Assembly (NCBI RefSeq): GCF_003987345.1
Contig: NZ_PIPP01000002.1
Location: forward strand, 496,001-560,000
DNA from: Aliidiomarina shirensis
GTDB lineage: Bacteria; Pseudomonadota; Gammaproteobacteria; Enterobacterales; Alteromonadaceae
Length of the DNA: 64,000 bases
Direction of reading: 5' to 3'
Shown here: piece after piece, positions 9,250 to 17,807 of the stretch
Position numbering within the stretch: position 1 is the stretch's first letter
Layout of the letters: every line of letters begins with the position of its first letter
Position numbers and translations under genes: made by a program
The notes under the pieces: generated by a model
The model's input: only the letters and a program-made list of their open reading frames with translations
Told to the model about the DNA's origin: nothing
Database searches by the model: none

Positions 9250-12200
9250 ATGCTAAAAACGCCGGTTCCTTGCAATAGTACCCGTGCTTTTAATCAGGTT
9301 TTAGGTTTGATTCTATTATTCCTGATTTCGTTTTCAGTTTTTGCTGCCGATTACACTATCCCAAATGATCCACCCCCTGGCTGTAATCGCAGTGGTGGCA
9401 CCGTTACCTGTCCAAATGGGTTAAACCTTAACTGGGGTGATACAATTTCGGTTGGCGGAAACAATCGCTCTTTAGTTATTATTGGTAATGCGAATTTACA
9501 GAATGCGCAAATTAACGTTGGCGGGACCACGAGCCGTTTGTCAGTTTCTGTATCCGGTGATCTAAGCACTGGTTTTGGCTTTAATATTAATTCAGCACTT
9601 GATGTTGGGGGAGTATTAAACACCGGCAGCAATAATACTTTTAATGCTTCGGTAACCGCAGGAACCATTAATAGTGGTAGTAGCACGCAGTTTTTAGCTG
9701 ACATTAGCGCAAACTCGATAACAACTCAAAGCAGCACTTTAATTGATGGTAACGTTACGGTTACGAACTCGTTTAACGGTGGCTCAACCAATACTATTAC
9801 TGGCTCTATTGATGGCGGGAGTATTACAACCGCTAACGCTACGGATATTGGTGGCACTATTACCGGTACAACGGTTACCGTAGGTTCTGCGAATAATGTA
9901 GGTGGCACGATAACCGGTGATAGCATTTCGATTCAATCATCGAACACCACAGTAAACGGGGCTCTGAACTCATCAACCACGGTGTTTATTGGTAGCTCCG
10001 CCACAATTAATGGGCCGGTAACGGGAACCGACATTACCACAAACTCACCGGTAACTATAAATGGGAGTGTAACCGCAAGTGGCGATTTCACTCTAGCGAG
10101 TAATAGCTCCGTAACCGGGAATGTCAGCGCTACCAATGTAAATATTCAAGCCAGCAATTCGGATGTAACCGGAAACGTTACCGCTACCAATACGATTGAT
10201 ATCGGAAGTGGCTCAGGTATTACCGGGAATGCAACTGCAACTAACATCACTTTAAACTATTCAAACGCTTATGTTACCGAAAATGCAACTGCAGACGAGA
10301 CTATAACTAACAATCAAGGTTCGATTGGGGGCAACGCCACAGCGCCGGAAATAACAAATAATGGCGGTAATGTTGGTGGCGATGCCATTTGTGATGATTC
10401 CGATGGGCAAACGCCACACAGCTGTGTTGCCGGGCCAGGAGATGAGGATGATTCTTGCGAGGCGGTTACAGGATTTAGTGAGTACGGTGTTATTGGCAAC
10501 ACCCAATTCGAATATGGCAGTGGCTCCACTATAAATGGCAACTCCATAGATGGTGATGGTAACACGCCAACACCTTCAGGTAGTGTCACCACCGTCCCTA
10601 CAGAATTCCCTCCTTTTGAGCCGTTACAATTCCCAAGTAATTTGGTAGGTGGCCCGGATGTTGAAGATCAAACAGACATTGCACCCGGCAGTTACGATAC
10701 CGTTGAGGCCGATGATGATGAGTTTATATCGACAACCGGCGGCGGCACTTACTACATAGAAAAGCTGGATTTGAAAAATGGAAGCACCATCCAGTTTGGT
10801 CCGGGGGATTACTTCATTGAAGAAATTGACATGGGTAATAACGTTACTATGACCGTTCAACCTTCAGGACCTGTTCGGTTATTTATAGAAGACCAAATGG
10901 ATGGCGGAAATAATATATTTATAAATAGCGGCGGAAATACTGCCAATTTCATGATTTTTTTATACGAAGACGCGGAAATAGATATAGGTAACACTAATAA
11001 TTCACCAAACTCCGGGTTCACAAATTTTAATGGGGTAATTTACGCGCCATTCGATAACACTGAGGTAGACTTCGGTAACAACAATAATATTCAAGGCTCA
11101 ATTGTAAGTGCGGGAGAGGTTTCGGTTGGCAGTAATACAACTTTCACCTACTCACAACAAACTCAGCAACAAGTTTTAGAGGCATTCGACTGTGAGCCGG
11201 AAGATGGAGAAATACTTTACTTTCAGGTTCGCCGCCCCGGCTCGCTAGTTAGCTGCTTTACAGCACCTATTGAGATCAGAGCATGCGCTAATGCGAATTG
11301 CACGGAGCTATTTGAAGATGCTGCGTCTGTTGAGTTGACGACTTCAAATGCAACAGCCGAATGGGCAAATGGTGATATTACCAGCGGCGGCGGTACAACG
11401 GTAAGCACAGTGAGCCTATCAAATGGTATTGGTGTTGTTGGCCTGCAAAATATTCCTGGCGGGAATACGCCCTTTTCAGTATCAAGTTCAACACCTAACG
11501 CGGTGAATCCTACCCAGTGTTTTGACCCAACCGGAACAACCTCGGGAACTTGCGCTGTTGATTTTAGAACCGCTGGCCTGCTTTTTGTAGGTGCGAACAA
11601 TTTCGATCCAATACCCGATACGCACGCTGGCGTTGATTTCTCGGTTGCCTTGCGCGCCGTTGAAACCAATGTAAATACCGGTGCGTGTGAAGCCCGCGTA
11701 CAAGGTACGCAAACGGTTGATATCGGCGTGGAGTGTGTTAACCCAGCGTCTTGTATGCCCGGGCAGAACTACAGTATTGACGGTACCAATATTGGCCTGA
11801 ATGATTTAGGTTCAAACGCCAATAAACAGCCAGTAACGCTTAGCTTCGATGCAAACGGCATTGCCCTGTTGCCCCACAACTATACCGATGTAGGTGAACT
11901 ACGGTTGCATGCAGAGCTTACATTGCCGGCCGAGCCCAACGCTAACAATCCGGATATTAACGATCCACCGGTAGTGTTAGATGGAACGGGCTTAAACGAA
12001 TTCGTGGTAAAGCCGCATACATTGGTGTTACAAGCACTCGATAGTGACGGCGACCTATGGACCGCCACCACCAATACAGGCGATGGTTTTCAAGCTGCGG
12101 GCTCGCCTTTTAACGTGATCATTCAATCGTTGAATGCCAGTGGCAATGCAACACCGAACTTTGGTAACGAGAGTACCCCAGCCGGAGTACAAGCCGCTTT

Positions 12201-13290
12201 TGATTCTGTTGCTTTTCCAACCGATGGTGAAGATGGCACGGTAACTACCGGCAGCGCCTTTGTGCCCGACAACGTTTACCCCGGCGCCCAGCGTTCAAAC
12301 GGCGTTACTTGGGATGAGGCGGGTACTGTTAATTTAATAGCGAGCCTAACGGGCGATAGTTACCTCGGCGCTGGCGATGTGATTGCTAAGCCACCCAGCC
12401 CGGTTGGCCGATTCTACCCGGATCGTTTCATTGTCGACGATTCTTCCGTTGTAAATGCGTGTACAGGCGATGGTTTCAGTTATATGGGCCACAACGAAAT
12501 TATCGTGTCTGCTATTGTGCATGCGGTGAATACAGCGGGCGGTATCACCGAAAACTACGGCCGCACCAACTATCCAGGCTCTGCCGATATTAATGCAGTT
12601 GCCGCCAATGTAGGTCCGGCTGACGCGCCTGCTGATGATTTCCCTAATCGCTTTGGCATTAGCTGGTCAGCCGATTGGGCTTATGGGGTTATGTCGGTGA
12701 ATGAACCACAAGCAGTGTTCCAACGCCTTGCGGATGAAGGCCCCGATGGGCCTTATGCAAACCTTAATGTAGGGCTGCAAATTGCGAATGAACAGGATAG
12801 CCGAACGTTCAGTGGCACTGATTTAACCTTAGCAACTCAGCTGGGCGCCGCAGCTCCCCTTGCTGATGAGCTTAACCTTCGCTACGGCCGCCTCGTGCTG
12901 GAAAATATTGCCGGGCCAGAAGATGAAAATCTGAACGTAATTATGCTCGCCGAATATTGGGATGGAAATCGCTTTATGGTAAACAACCTCGATAGTTGTA
13001 CGGTAACCAACGCGGTTAATTTAAGTATTATCGATAATCCAAACAACTTAGTAACAGGGCCCGATGGCATAAGCGGAACGCTAGAAAATGGCGAATTGGT
13101 GTTCGGTGATTTATTCTGGGAGCCCGCAAATGATATCGGTGAGTTTGAGTTCGAGTATCAAGCGCCCACCTGGCTGCAATACCCATGGGTGGACAACGCC
13201 GGTGATCCCTACGCCAACCCTAGAGCCTTTGGCAGCTTCGGCCAATATCGCGGAAATGACCGCATTATCTATTGGCTAGAGCTACGCTGA
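9250..13290 (+). CDS. mshQ: MSHA adhesin-like protein MshQ with beta-solenoid repeats
   Basis: 1346 aa from the ATG at 9250, preceded by GGTGGGAG at the right distance; an in-frame ATG at 9235 is less likely. A signal peptide (about residues 1-33, ending VFAADYT) is followed by: roughly residues 55-390, Thr/Asn/Gly/Ser-rich repeats of about 17-21 residues with recurrent TGNVTATN-type turns, which look like a parallel beta-helix; an acidic linker (GPGDEDDSCEAV) near 395; a second solenoid-like unit at about 497-645 (GGTYYIEKLDLKNG, FNGVIYAPFDN, GSIVSAGEVSVG); and a DUF6701-type C-terminal region from about 655 to the end, the hallmark of MshQ. Predicted extracellular and probably attached to the pilus tip or outer membrane. 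Last gene of mshDOPQ; a bidirectional terminator follows. Confidence 0.88.
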   Translation: MLKTPVPCNSTRAFNQVLGLILLFLISFSVFAADYTIPNDPPPGCNRSGGTVTCPNGLNLNWGDTISVGGNNRSLVIIGNANLQNAQINVGGTTSRLSVSVSGDLSTGFGFNINSALDVGGVLNTGSNNTFNASVTAGTINSGSSTQFLADISANSITTQSSTLIDGNVTVTNSFNGGSTNTITGSIDGGSITTANATDIGGTITGTTVTVGSANNVGGTITGDSISIQSSNTTVNGALNSSTTVFIGSSATINGPVTGTDITTNSPVTINGSVTASGDFTLASNSSVTGNVSATNVNIQASNSDVTGNVTATNTIDIGSGSGITGNATATNITLNYSNAYVTENATADETITNNQGSIGGNATAPEITNNGGNVGGDAICDDSDGQTPHSCVAGPGDEDDSCEAVTGFSEYGVIGNTQFEYGSGSTINGNSIDGDGNTPTPSGSVTTVPTEFPPFEPLQFPSNLVGGPDVEDQTDIAPGSYDTVEADDDEFISTTGGGTYYIEKLDLKNGSTIQFGPGDYFIEEIDMGNNVTMTVQPSGPVRLFIEDQMDGGNNIFINSGGNTANFMIFLYEDAEIDIGNTNNSPNSGFTNFNGVIYAPFDNTEVDFGNNNNIQGSIVSAGEVSVGSNTTFTYSQQTQQQVLEAFDCEPEDGEILYFQVRRPGSLVSCFTAPIEIRACANANCTELFEDAASVELTTSNATAEWANGDITSGGGTTVSTVSLSNGIGVVGLQNIPGGNTPFSVSSSTPNAVNPTQCFDPTGTTSGTCAVDFRTAGLLFVGANNFDPIPDTHAGVDFSVALRAVETNVNTGACEARVQGTQTVDIGVECVNPASCMPGQNYSIDGTNIGLNDLGSNANKQPVTLSFDANGIALLPHNYTDVGELRLHAELTLPAEPNANNPDINDPPVVLDGTGLNEFVVKPHTLVLQALDSDGDLWTATTNTGDGFQAAGSPFNVIIQSLNASGNATPNFGNESTPAGVQAAFDSVAFPTDGEDGTVTTGSAFVPDNVYPGAQRSNGVTWDEAGTVNLIASLTGDSYLGAGDVIAKPPSPVGRFYPDRFIVDDSSVVNACTGDGFSYMGHNEIIVSAIVHAVNTAGGITENYGRTNYPGSADINAVAANVGPADAPADDFPNRFGISWSADWAYGVMSVNEPQAVFQRLADEGPDGPYANLNVGLQIANEQDSRTFSGTDLTLATQLGAAAPLADELNLRYGRLVLENIAGPEDENLNVIMLAEYWDGNRFMVNNLDSCTVTNAVNLSIIDNPNNLVTGPDGISGTLENGELVFGDLFWEPANDIGEFEFEYQAPTWLQYPWVDNAGDPYANPRAFGSFGQYRGNDRIIYWLELR

Positions 13291-13306
13291 GTTCTTTTCT
13301 AACATT

Positions 13307-13347
13307 AAAAAAGCGGTGCTTAAGATTTACTTAAGCGCCGCTTTTTT
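13307..13347. terminator. Bidirectional terminator between mshQ and the MBL-fold gene
   Basis: The sequence has a near-perfect hairpin of 11-12 bp, GCGGTGCTTAAG pairing with CTTAAGCGCCGC around a 5-nt loop. It is flanked by six A on the left and six T on the right, so it can work for both convergent genes. Confidence 0.9.
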
Positions 13348-13396
13348 CTTCTTTCAAAATATATTTACTAACCAACTTTATGCATTCACGTCGAGC

Positions 13397-14263
13397 TTAC
13401 TGCGCCATCATGTCGTTATATAACGTACGAATCCAACGATCTTCATTGATAAAGTTCCAGCTCCAGCTTTCCCATTTTTCGCCTAAGCCTGCGTCAGCCA
13501 TATCATCAACGCTGGCATCAGCTGCGTGCCAATCGCGCACCTGTTGCCGCGTTTCAATAATCATATCGTGCACGTCTTGTAACTGCTGTTTGCTTGCTAA
13601 GCCACCATGGCCCGCTACAATCTGGGTGTCATCTTCAAGACGCTCGAGCAAATCCGCTAGTGCATCGATATAACCCTGCACTGTGCCACCCGCCCCTAAA
13701 TCAATAAACGGGAAACGCGCTACGAAGAACAAATCGCCAAGGTGCACAATATTTTCACCATCAACCCACACCACCATATCACCATCGGTATGCGCCGTTG
13801 GGTAATGCACTAAGGTTAAGCTATGGCCGCCAAGCTCCAGGGTAAGCGAGTTATCCGCTAAAATAGTAGGTAGGCCGGCTTCTGGAAATTCATCATCCTC
13901 AGCTAAGCGAGTGCGCACGTTTTTATGCGCCACAATCTGGACACCCAGCTCTTCACCCATATAACCATTTCCACCTACGTGATCGCCATGAAAGTGCGTG
14001 TTTATCAAGTAAGTAAGCGGAACTTGGCCAAGCTCATCAACTTTTGCTGCAATACGTTCAGCCATTTGCGCATACTGCGCATCAACTAACACCGTTCGAG
14101 TTTCCGTCGTTACCAGCATCATAGTGCCGCCCTGTCCCTCAAGCATATACACACCTTGTGTTAGCTCAGTTTCACTAACCTGCTGCGCGTGCGCAACGTT
14201 AACTAATTGAGCGCCAACAAAAGAAAAACTTAATATCACCGCTAACATACTAAACATCTTCAT
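13397..14263 (-). CDS. Exported metallo-beta-lactamase-fold hydrolase
   Basis: 288 aa. A signal peptide ending near residue 26 (NVAHAQQ) predicts periplasmic location. The zinc-binding motif THFHGDH gives His90, His92, Asp94 and His95. Further likely ligands are His158 (PTAHTDGD), Asp177 (HLGDLFF) and His219 (AGHGG), so both metal sites appear intact. This arrangement is shared by glyoxalase II-like, SoxH-like and true class B beta-lactamases; the sequence does not decide among them, and I make no resistance claim. A GGGAG ribosome site lies before the ATG. It sits alone between the ends of two MSHA operons, with 195 bp separating it from mshA, and is not an MSHA component in the systems I know. 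Confidence 0.85.
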   Translation of the reverse strand: MKMFSMLAVILSFSFVGAQLVNVAHAQQVSETELTQGVYMLEGQGGTMMLVTTETRTVLVDAQYAQMAERIAAKVDELGQVPLTYLINTHFHGDHVGGNGYMGEELGVQIVAHKNVRTRLAEDDEFPEAGLPTILADNSLTLELGGHSLTLVHYPTAHTDGDMVVWVDGENIVHLGDLFFVARFPFIDLGAGGTVQGYIDALADLLERLEDDTQIVAGHGGLASKQQLQDVHDMIIETRQQVRDWHAADASVDDMADAGLGEKWESWSWNFINEDRWIRTLYNDMMAQ

Positions 14264-14415
14264 AATCTTGCTCCCGTAAAGCCGAATGTTCTCGTTAAAT
14301 CAGTTAGTAGTTATAGTAGAAATCGAAAGTTTTGGATCCTTTATAATTACGGTGACTACCGTTATTTGCTTGCTTCGACTCTTGAAAAAGCTACCAAATT
14401 AAATAAAAGCCAATA

Positions 14416-14439
14416 AAAAAGGGGCCGAAGCCCCTTTTT
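14416..14439 (-). terminator. Terminator after mshA
   Basis: Read on the minus strand, GGGGC-TTCG-GCCCC forms a five-pair stem (ten with the flanking A/T runs) closed by a stable UUCG tetraloop and followed by six T. It lies about 20 bp past the mshA stop and ends the mshI-to-mshA operon before the MBL-fold gene. Confidence 0.92.
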
Positions 14440-14458
14440 AAAATATAAGCTAATTAGA

Positions 14459-14980
14459 TTAGCAAAGATCAGTTACACGCTGTGTCGCATAGATTTCGAT
14501 TTCAACAGCTGGTGTTGCGTCGCTGTTATAACCTTCTACGTAAACCACAAAGCAACCGCTCAAAGTTTCGTCAGCGTCAAATTCCCAATCGGTTGTATCC
14601 AGCGCTGAGTTATAAATCGCGATCGCAGGAACATCTGCAGCATCACCATCAGCAGTTACATTGGTTACTGCAGCGTTAGTCCAGTCGTCACTCAAAGAAA
14701 GGGCCGCGATGATTCCATCAGTATCCGCTGTTGGATAACCATATGCTGTAGTAACGCCTTCTGCAGTTCCGCTTGAACTGCGCTCTGTGCCTGCAACAAC
14801 TGATTTACCATAAACGATACCTGCTGCACCGTTAATACTTCCTTCAACACCTTGAAGCGTAGAAATACGCGCATCTGTTGCAAAGTTAAAGAACCGTGGT
14901 GCTGCAGTTACGGCCAAGATACCTAAGATAATGATCACGATGATCAATTCGATTAATGTAAAACCTTTTTGCTGTTTCAT
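14459..14980 (-). CDS. mshA: Major MSHA pilin MshA
   Basis: 173 aa beginning [24 protein letters not shown], a classic short type IVa leader with Glu5. The chosen ATG at 14980 has AAAGGTG upstream; a GTG at 14989 overlaps that ribosome site and is rejected. The head is rich in Ala, Thr, Asp and Gly, with a C-terminal cysteine pair (LSGCFVVYV and TDLC) forming the expected disulfide loop. This is the polymerised subunit of the mannose-sensitive haemagglutinin pilus used for surface attachment. Last gene of the minus-strand operon, 69 bp after mshB; a strong terminator follows. Confidence 0.93.
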   Translation of the reverse strand: MKQQKGFTLIELIIVIIILGILAVTAAPRFFNFATDARISTLQGVEGSINGAAGIVYGKSVVAGTERSSSGTAEGVTTAYGYPTADTDGIIAALSLSDDWTNAAVTNVTADGDAADVPAIAIYNSALDTTDWEFDADETLSGCFVVYVEGYNSDATPAVEIEIYATQRVTDLC

Positions 14981-15049
14981 GTTATTCACCTTTATGTTGC
15001 CTAAGTTTAAAAATTAAGTTTAAAAGTTCCGTGGCAGTAATACTGCCTG

Positions 15050-15682
15050 CTAGTTGCTTCTATTGAGGTTAACGTTTACGCCTCCGGTACGTGGGTTGTA
15101 CACGAAATTGTTACCTACCGTTAGATAATCGTCACCACTGGGCGCATCTAGCAAGCTTCTTAATGTTCTGGCCTGGTAGTACACACAGATATTGTTGGTG
15201 CCGTCATTTTCCGCCGCAACAAAGAATCGTACTCTGTCTAGGTCGGCGAAATTGGTGCTAGCCGTAGGCGCGCCCTGCAATATAGCAGCGAACAAACTAC
15301 GGCAATCTTCTGCATCCATGTTGTTGTCGTGTGCTGATGGATTATCTAAACCACTTACTGGATAGCCGCGGTTACCATCAACATAGACTTGAATTTCATC
15401 AATTAATACAATAGAGCCAGCGCCTGTCGTTTCGTCATCACCTACTGGGCGGCCATCGAGTTCCCATTGGCCGCGCACGATACCCACAGCACTGGTAAAG
15501 CCACCGGCTACGCCTTCAAGTGAAGCATCTTCCGCTTGGCTAGAAATATCGGTAAAGCGCGGTAAAGCACTTGCTGCTAAAAGGCCAAGAATGATCACAA
15601 CAATAATGAGTTCGATCAGCGTAAAGCCTTTTTGCTGGAAAGCGCTTGGGCTTCTCGTATTGTTCAGATACTGCTTTATCAT
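15050..15682 (-). CDS. mshB: MSHA pilin-like protein MshB
   Basis: 210 aa from the ATG at 15682, chosen for the AAAGGAT ribosome site 4-5 bp upstream; a longer frame to 15760 would give an untypical leader. The prepilin motif [23 protein letters not shown] is at about residues 17-38. It resembles MshA in the N-terminal half (PRFTDISSQAEDASLEGVAGG), fitting the duplicated pilin pair mshB-mshA. The C-terminal part has cysteines at MDAEDC and NNICVYY. A 239-bp gap upstream, with an inverted repeat, suggests that mshBA may have its own promoter in addition to readthrough. Confidence 0.9.
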   Translation of the reverse strand: MIKQYLNNTRSPSAFQQKGFTLIELIIVVIILGLLAASALPRFTDISSQAEDASLEGVAGGFTSAVGIVRGQWELDGRPVGDDETTGAGSIVLIDEIQVYVDGNRGYPVSGLDNPSAHDNNMDAEDCRSLFAAILQGAPTASTNFADLDRVRFFVAAENDGTNNICVYYQARTLRSLLDAPSGDDYLTVGNNFVYNPRTGGVNVNLNRSN

Positions 15683-15771
15683 TTTATCCTTTACCTCTTT
15701 CTGCTTTTTCCTTGGCGCTTCACAATTTGCACTTAACTTCAAAGTCTGTGCTGAAAACAATGTTGTGAAGC

Positions 15772-15818
15772 GAGCAAACTTTATACAGTGATCATAACAA
15801 CTAAGGCCTAGTTTGCTC
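15772..15818. repeat. Inverted repeat upstream of mshB
   Basis: GAGCAAACT (15772-15780) and AGTTTGCTC (15810-15818) are exact 9-bp complements separated by 29 bp. They lie about 90-136 bp before the mshB start in the only sizeable gap within the operon. The pair could be an operator or a leader stem-loop; the sequence does not tell which. Confidence 0.5.
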
Positions 15819-15921
15819 TATACTAAATGTTATATGCGACATTTTGCACACCCCACCCGCATTGGCTTTTATGCAATTTAATATTTCAGATTGCACTTCA
15901 GCTAACCGCTACTCGACACCC

Positions 15922-16506
15922 CTAACGCGGTTTGGGCTCATGATATATTTGCCCATTCGAAGGCTGATATCGAAAACGTAGGCTGCCATCGTAGTAAAAT
16001 TCACAAAACCATTGATTGCGGTGTTGAGCCCATGCCGTATTCATGGCTCTGCGCATATCGCCAGGCTCAGCCAATAGTTCCCATATATCTTGGCACATAG
16101 CGTTGCCAGTGCGTTCGCCATTGCGGCCAATAGGCCAACCATTTTCACCCATAGGGATTTCTGTAAAGGTATCGCCTCGAACTTCGAGAGCTACCTGCCG
16201 TGGCTCACTCAAACGAATCCACTCCACATGCGCCAGCATTACATGAGTTTGAAACCGGCTCGCCGCCGCATCAAATTCCGTATCGCGCCAGCCCGCGGTA
16301 TCCTCAGAAAACATATTTACTGATGCACCGCGCATCAACACACCCACAACCACCATACTGACTAAGCTAATAATCAGAGCAATACCTAAAGTAGAGCTGG
16401 AACTAGATGCTGCTGCGCTGGCGGCTTTCACCGGCAGCGTTATCTTATTTGCCGAAGCAGTGCCAGATGAGGCTGAACGTGAGCGCTTACGCTTTTCCTC
16501 GTCCAT
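15922..16506 (-). CDS. mshF: MSHA biogenesis protein MshF
   Basis: 194 aa starting at the ATG at 16506, which overlaps the mshG stop as TAATG. The first 35 residues are basic and Ser/Ala/Lys-rich (MDEEKRKRSRSASSGTAS), followed by one membrane segment (about 37-57, STLGIALIISLVSMVVVGVL). A periplasmic domain follows with WIRLSEPRQVAL and a Trp-rich C-terminal part. Position between mshG and mshB and the general layout match MshF, a poorly understood MSHA component. Naming rests mostly on synteny. Confidence 0.8.
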   Translation of the reverse strand: MDEEKRKRSRSASSGTASANKITLPVKAASAAASSSSSTLGIALIISLVSMVVVGVLMRGASVNMFSEDTAGWRDTEFDAAASRFQTHVMLAHVEWIRLSEPRQVALEVRGDTFTEIPMGENGWPIGRNGERTGNAMCQDIWELLAEPGDMRRAMNTAWAQHRNQWFCEFYYDGSLRFRYQPSNGQIYHEPKPR

Positions 16507-17807
16507 TACATACCACCCCCGTAGGCCCCCATCATTTCCCACATCGGTAAGAAAATACCCAGCGCTAGGAAAAGCACCATCACCGCCACAACGCTAATCA
16601 TAATTGGCTCAATACGTGCAGTGATGTTTTTCAAATCGTAATCGACTTCGCGTTCGTAGTATTCCGCCGCTTCAACCAGCAAATCATCTAAACTACCGGT
16701 TTCTTCACCCACCGCTACCATTTGCAACACCAAAGGTGTGAACAATTCACTATTTCGACTTACTCGCAATAGGCTTTCACCGCGCTCAATACCTTTTCGC
16801 ATCTCACCCACGCGAACCGACATATACTGGTTATCTAAAGTTTCACTCACTAGGCCTAACGCTTGTGTGAGTGGTACACCAGAATTGAGCATCACCGAAA
16901 AGCTTCGGCAAAAACGAGCGAGCAACGAGCGTTCAAGAATATCGCCCACTGCCGGCATTTTCAGTTTCCAACCATCCCAACGCTCGCGCGCATGGGGTTG
17001 CTTTAACCAACGTATCGTACCCAAAATAACCCCAACAATGATTAAGATTAACACCCAAGTATAGTTGAGGAAAAAGCTTGAGCTAGCTAACAGCATGCGC
17101 GTAATCAACGGTAGCTCAACATCAAAACTCGCAAACATGGATGAAAACTGGGGGATCACGAAAATATTTAGAACAATCACCGCTGCTACTAAGAATATAC
17201 TAACGAACATAGGATAACGCGTGGCGCTTTTTATGCGTTTTCGGGTATCGAGTTCGCCCTCCAAATACACCGCTAATTGCGCGAAACTTTGCTCCAATCG
17301 ACCGGTATTTTCACCTACGTGTACTACCGCCACTACTAAGCGCGGAAACACTTTCGGGTGCTCAGCCATTGCCGTTGAGAGCCCACGGCCTCGCTCGAGT
17401 TGCTCACAGATTTCTTTTAGCGCCTCACCGAGTTGGCGGTTAGTTGCATTTTCTGCCAAGCCTTCAATAGCCCGCAACATAGAAATACCCGCTTTCGTGA
17501 GCGAGTACATTTGCCGAATAAACATAATTAAATCTGGCAGCGGCACGTTGCGCTTAAAAAAACCAGGTAGGCGCAAGCCTGCTTTTGCTTTACCGCCCGC
17601 TTGATTACTACGTGTCGATTTATTGGCGTTACGATTCTGCGGCTTCGCTTTTGCTTGAGCAGTTTTGGCCGCTCGCGGCTGAATTTTTAACGGGGTAATA
17701 CCCTGCTGAATCAAAGTTTCTGCCACGGCATTCGCACTGGCACCACTAAGGTTGCCTTTTACATTTTTACCTGCACGATTTCGCCCGTGATAGAGAAAAT
17801 CAGCCAT
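16506..17807 (-). CDS. mshG: MSHA inner-membrane platform protein MshG (PilC/GspF family)
   Basis: 433 aa from MADFLYHGRNRAGKNVKG at 17807, overlapping mshE by 8 bp; a longer frame within mshE is rejected. It has the GspF fold: two repeats of a cytoplasmic helical domain, each followed by membrane segments. The first repeat begins around FIRQMYSLTKAGISMLRAIE (about 100-120), the second around FCRSFSVMLNSGVPLTQALG (about 300-320). The membrane helices are near 200-250 and 405-425. It anchors the assembly ATPase MshE to the inner membrane. An Ala/Lys-rich linker follows the N-terminal domain. Confidence 0.94.
   Translation of the reverse strand: MADFLYHGRNRAGKNVKGNLSGASANAVAETLIQQGITPLKIQPRAAKTAQAKAKPQNRNANKSTRSNQAGGKAKAGLRLPGFFKRNVPLPDLIMFIRQMYSLTKAGISMLRAIEGLAENATNRQLGEALKEICEQLERGRGLSTAMAEHPKVFPRLVVAVVHVGENTGRLEQSFAQLAVYLEGELDTRKRIKSATRYPMFVSIFLVAAVIVLNIFVIPQFSSMFASFDVELPLITRMLLASSSFFLNYTWVLILIIVGVILGTIRWLKQPHARERWDGWKLKMPAVGDILERSLLARFCRSFSVMLNSGVPLTQALGLVSETLDNQYMSVRVGEMRKGIERGESLLRVSRNSELFTPLVLQMVAVGEETGSLDDLLVEAAEYYEREVDYDLKNITARIEPIMISVVAVMVLFLALGIFLPMWEMMGAYGGGM

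Noticed and set aside
9351-12074. Several open frames on the minus strand within mshQ
   Set aside because: They mirror the Thr/Asn/Gly repeat codons of mshQ, have repetitive Val/Pro composition and no ribosome sites; they are shadows of the real gene.
13397-14263. Carbapenemase-type antibiotic-resistance gene
   Set aside because: The zinc motif HFHGDH is shared by many hydrolases with unrelated substrates. Nothing mobile surrounds it, and sequence alone does not show beta-lactamase activity.
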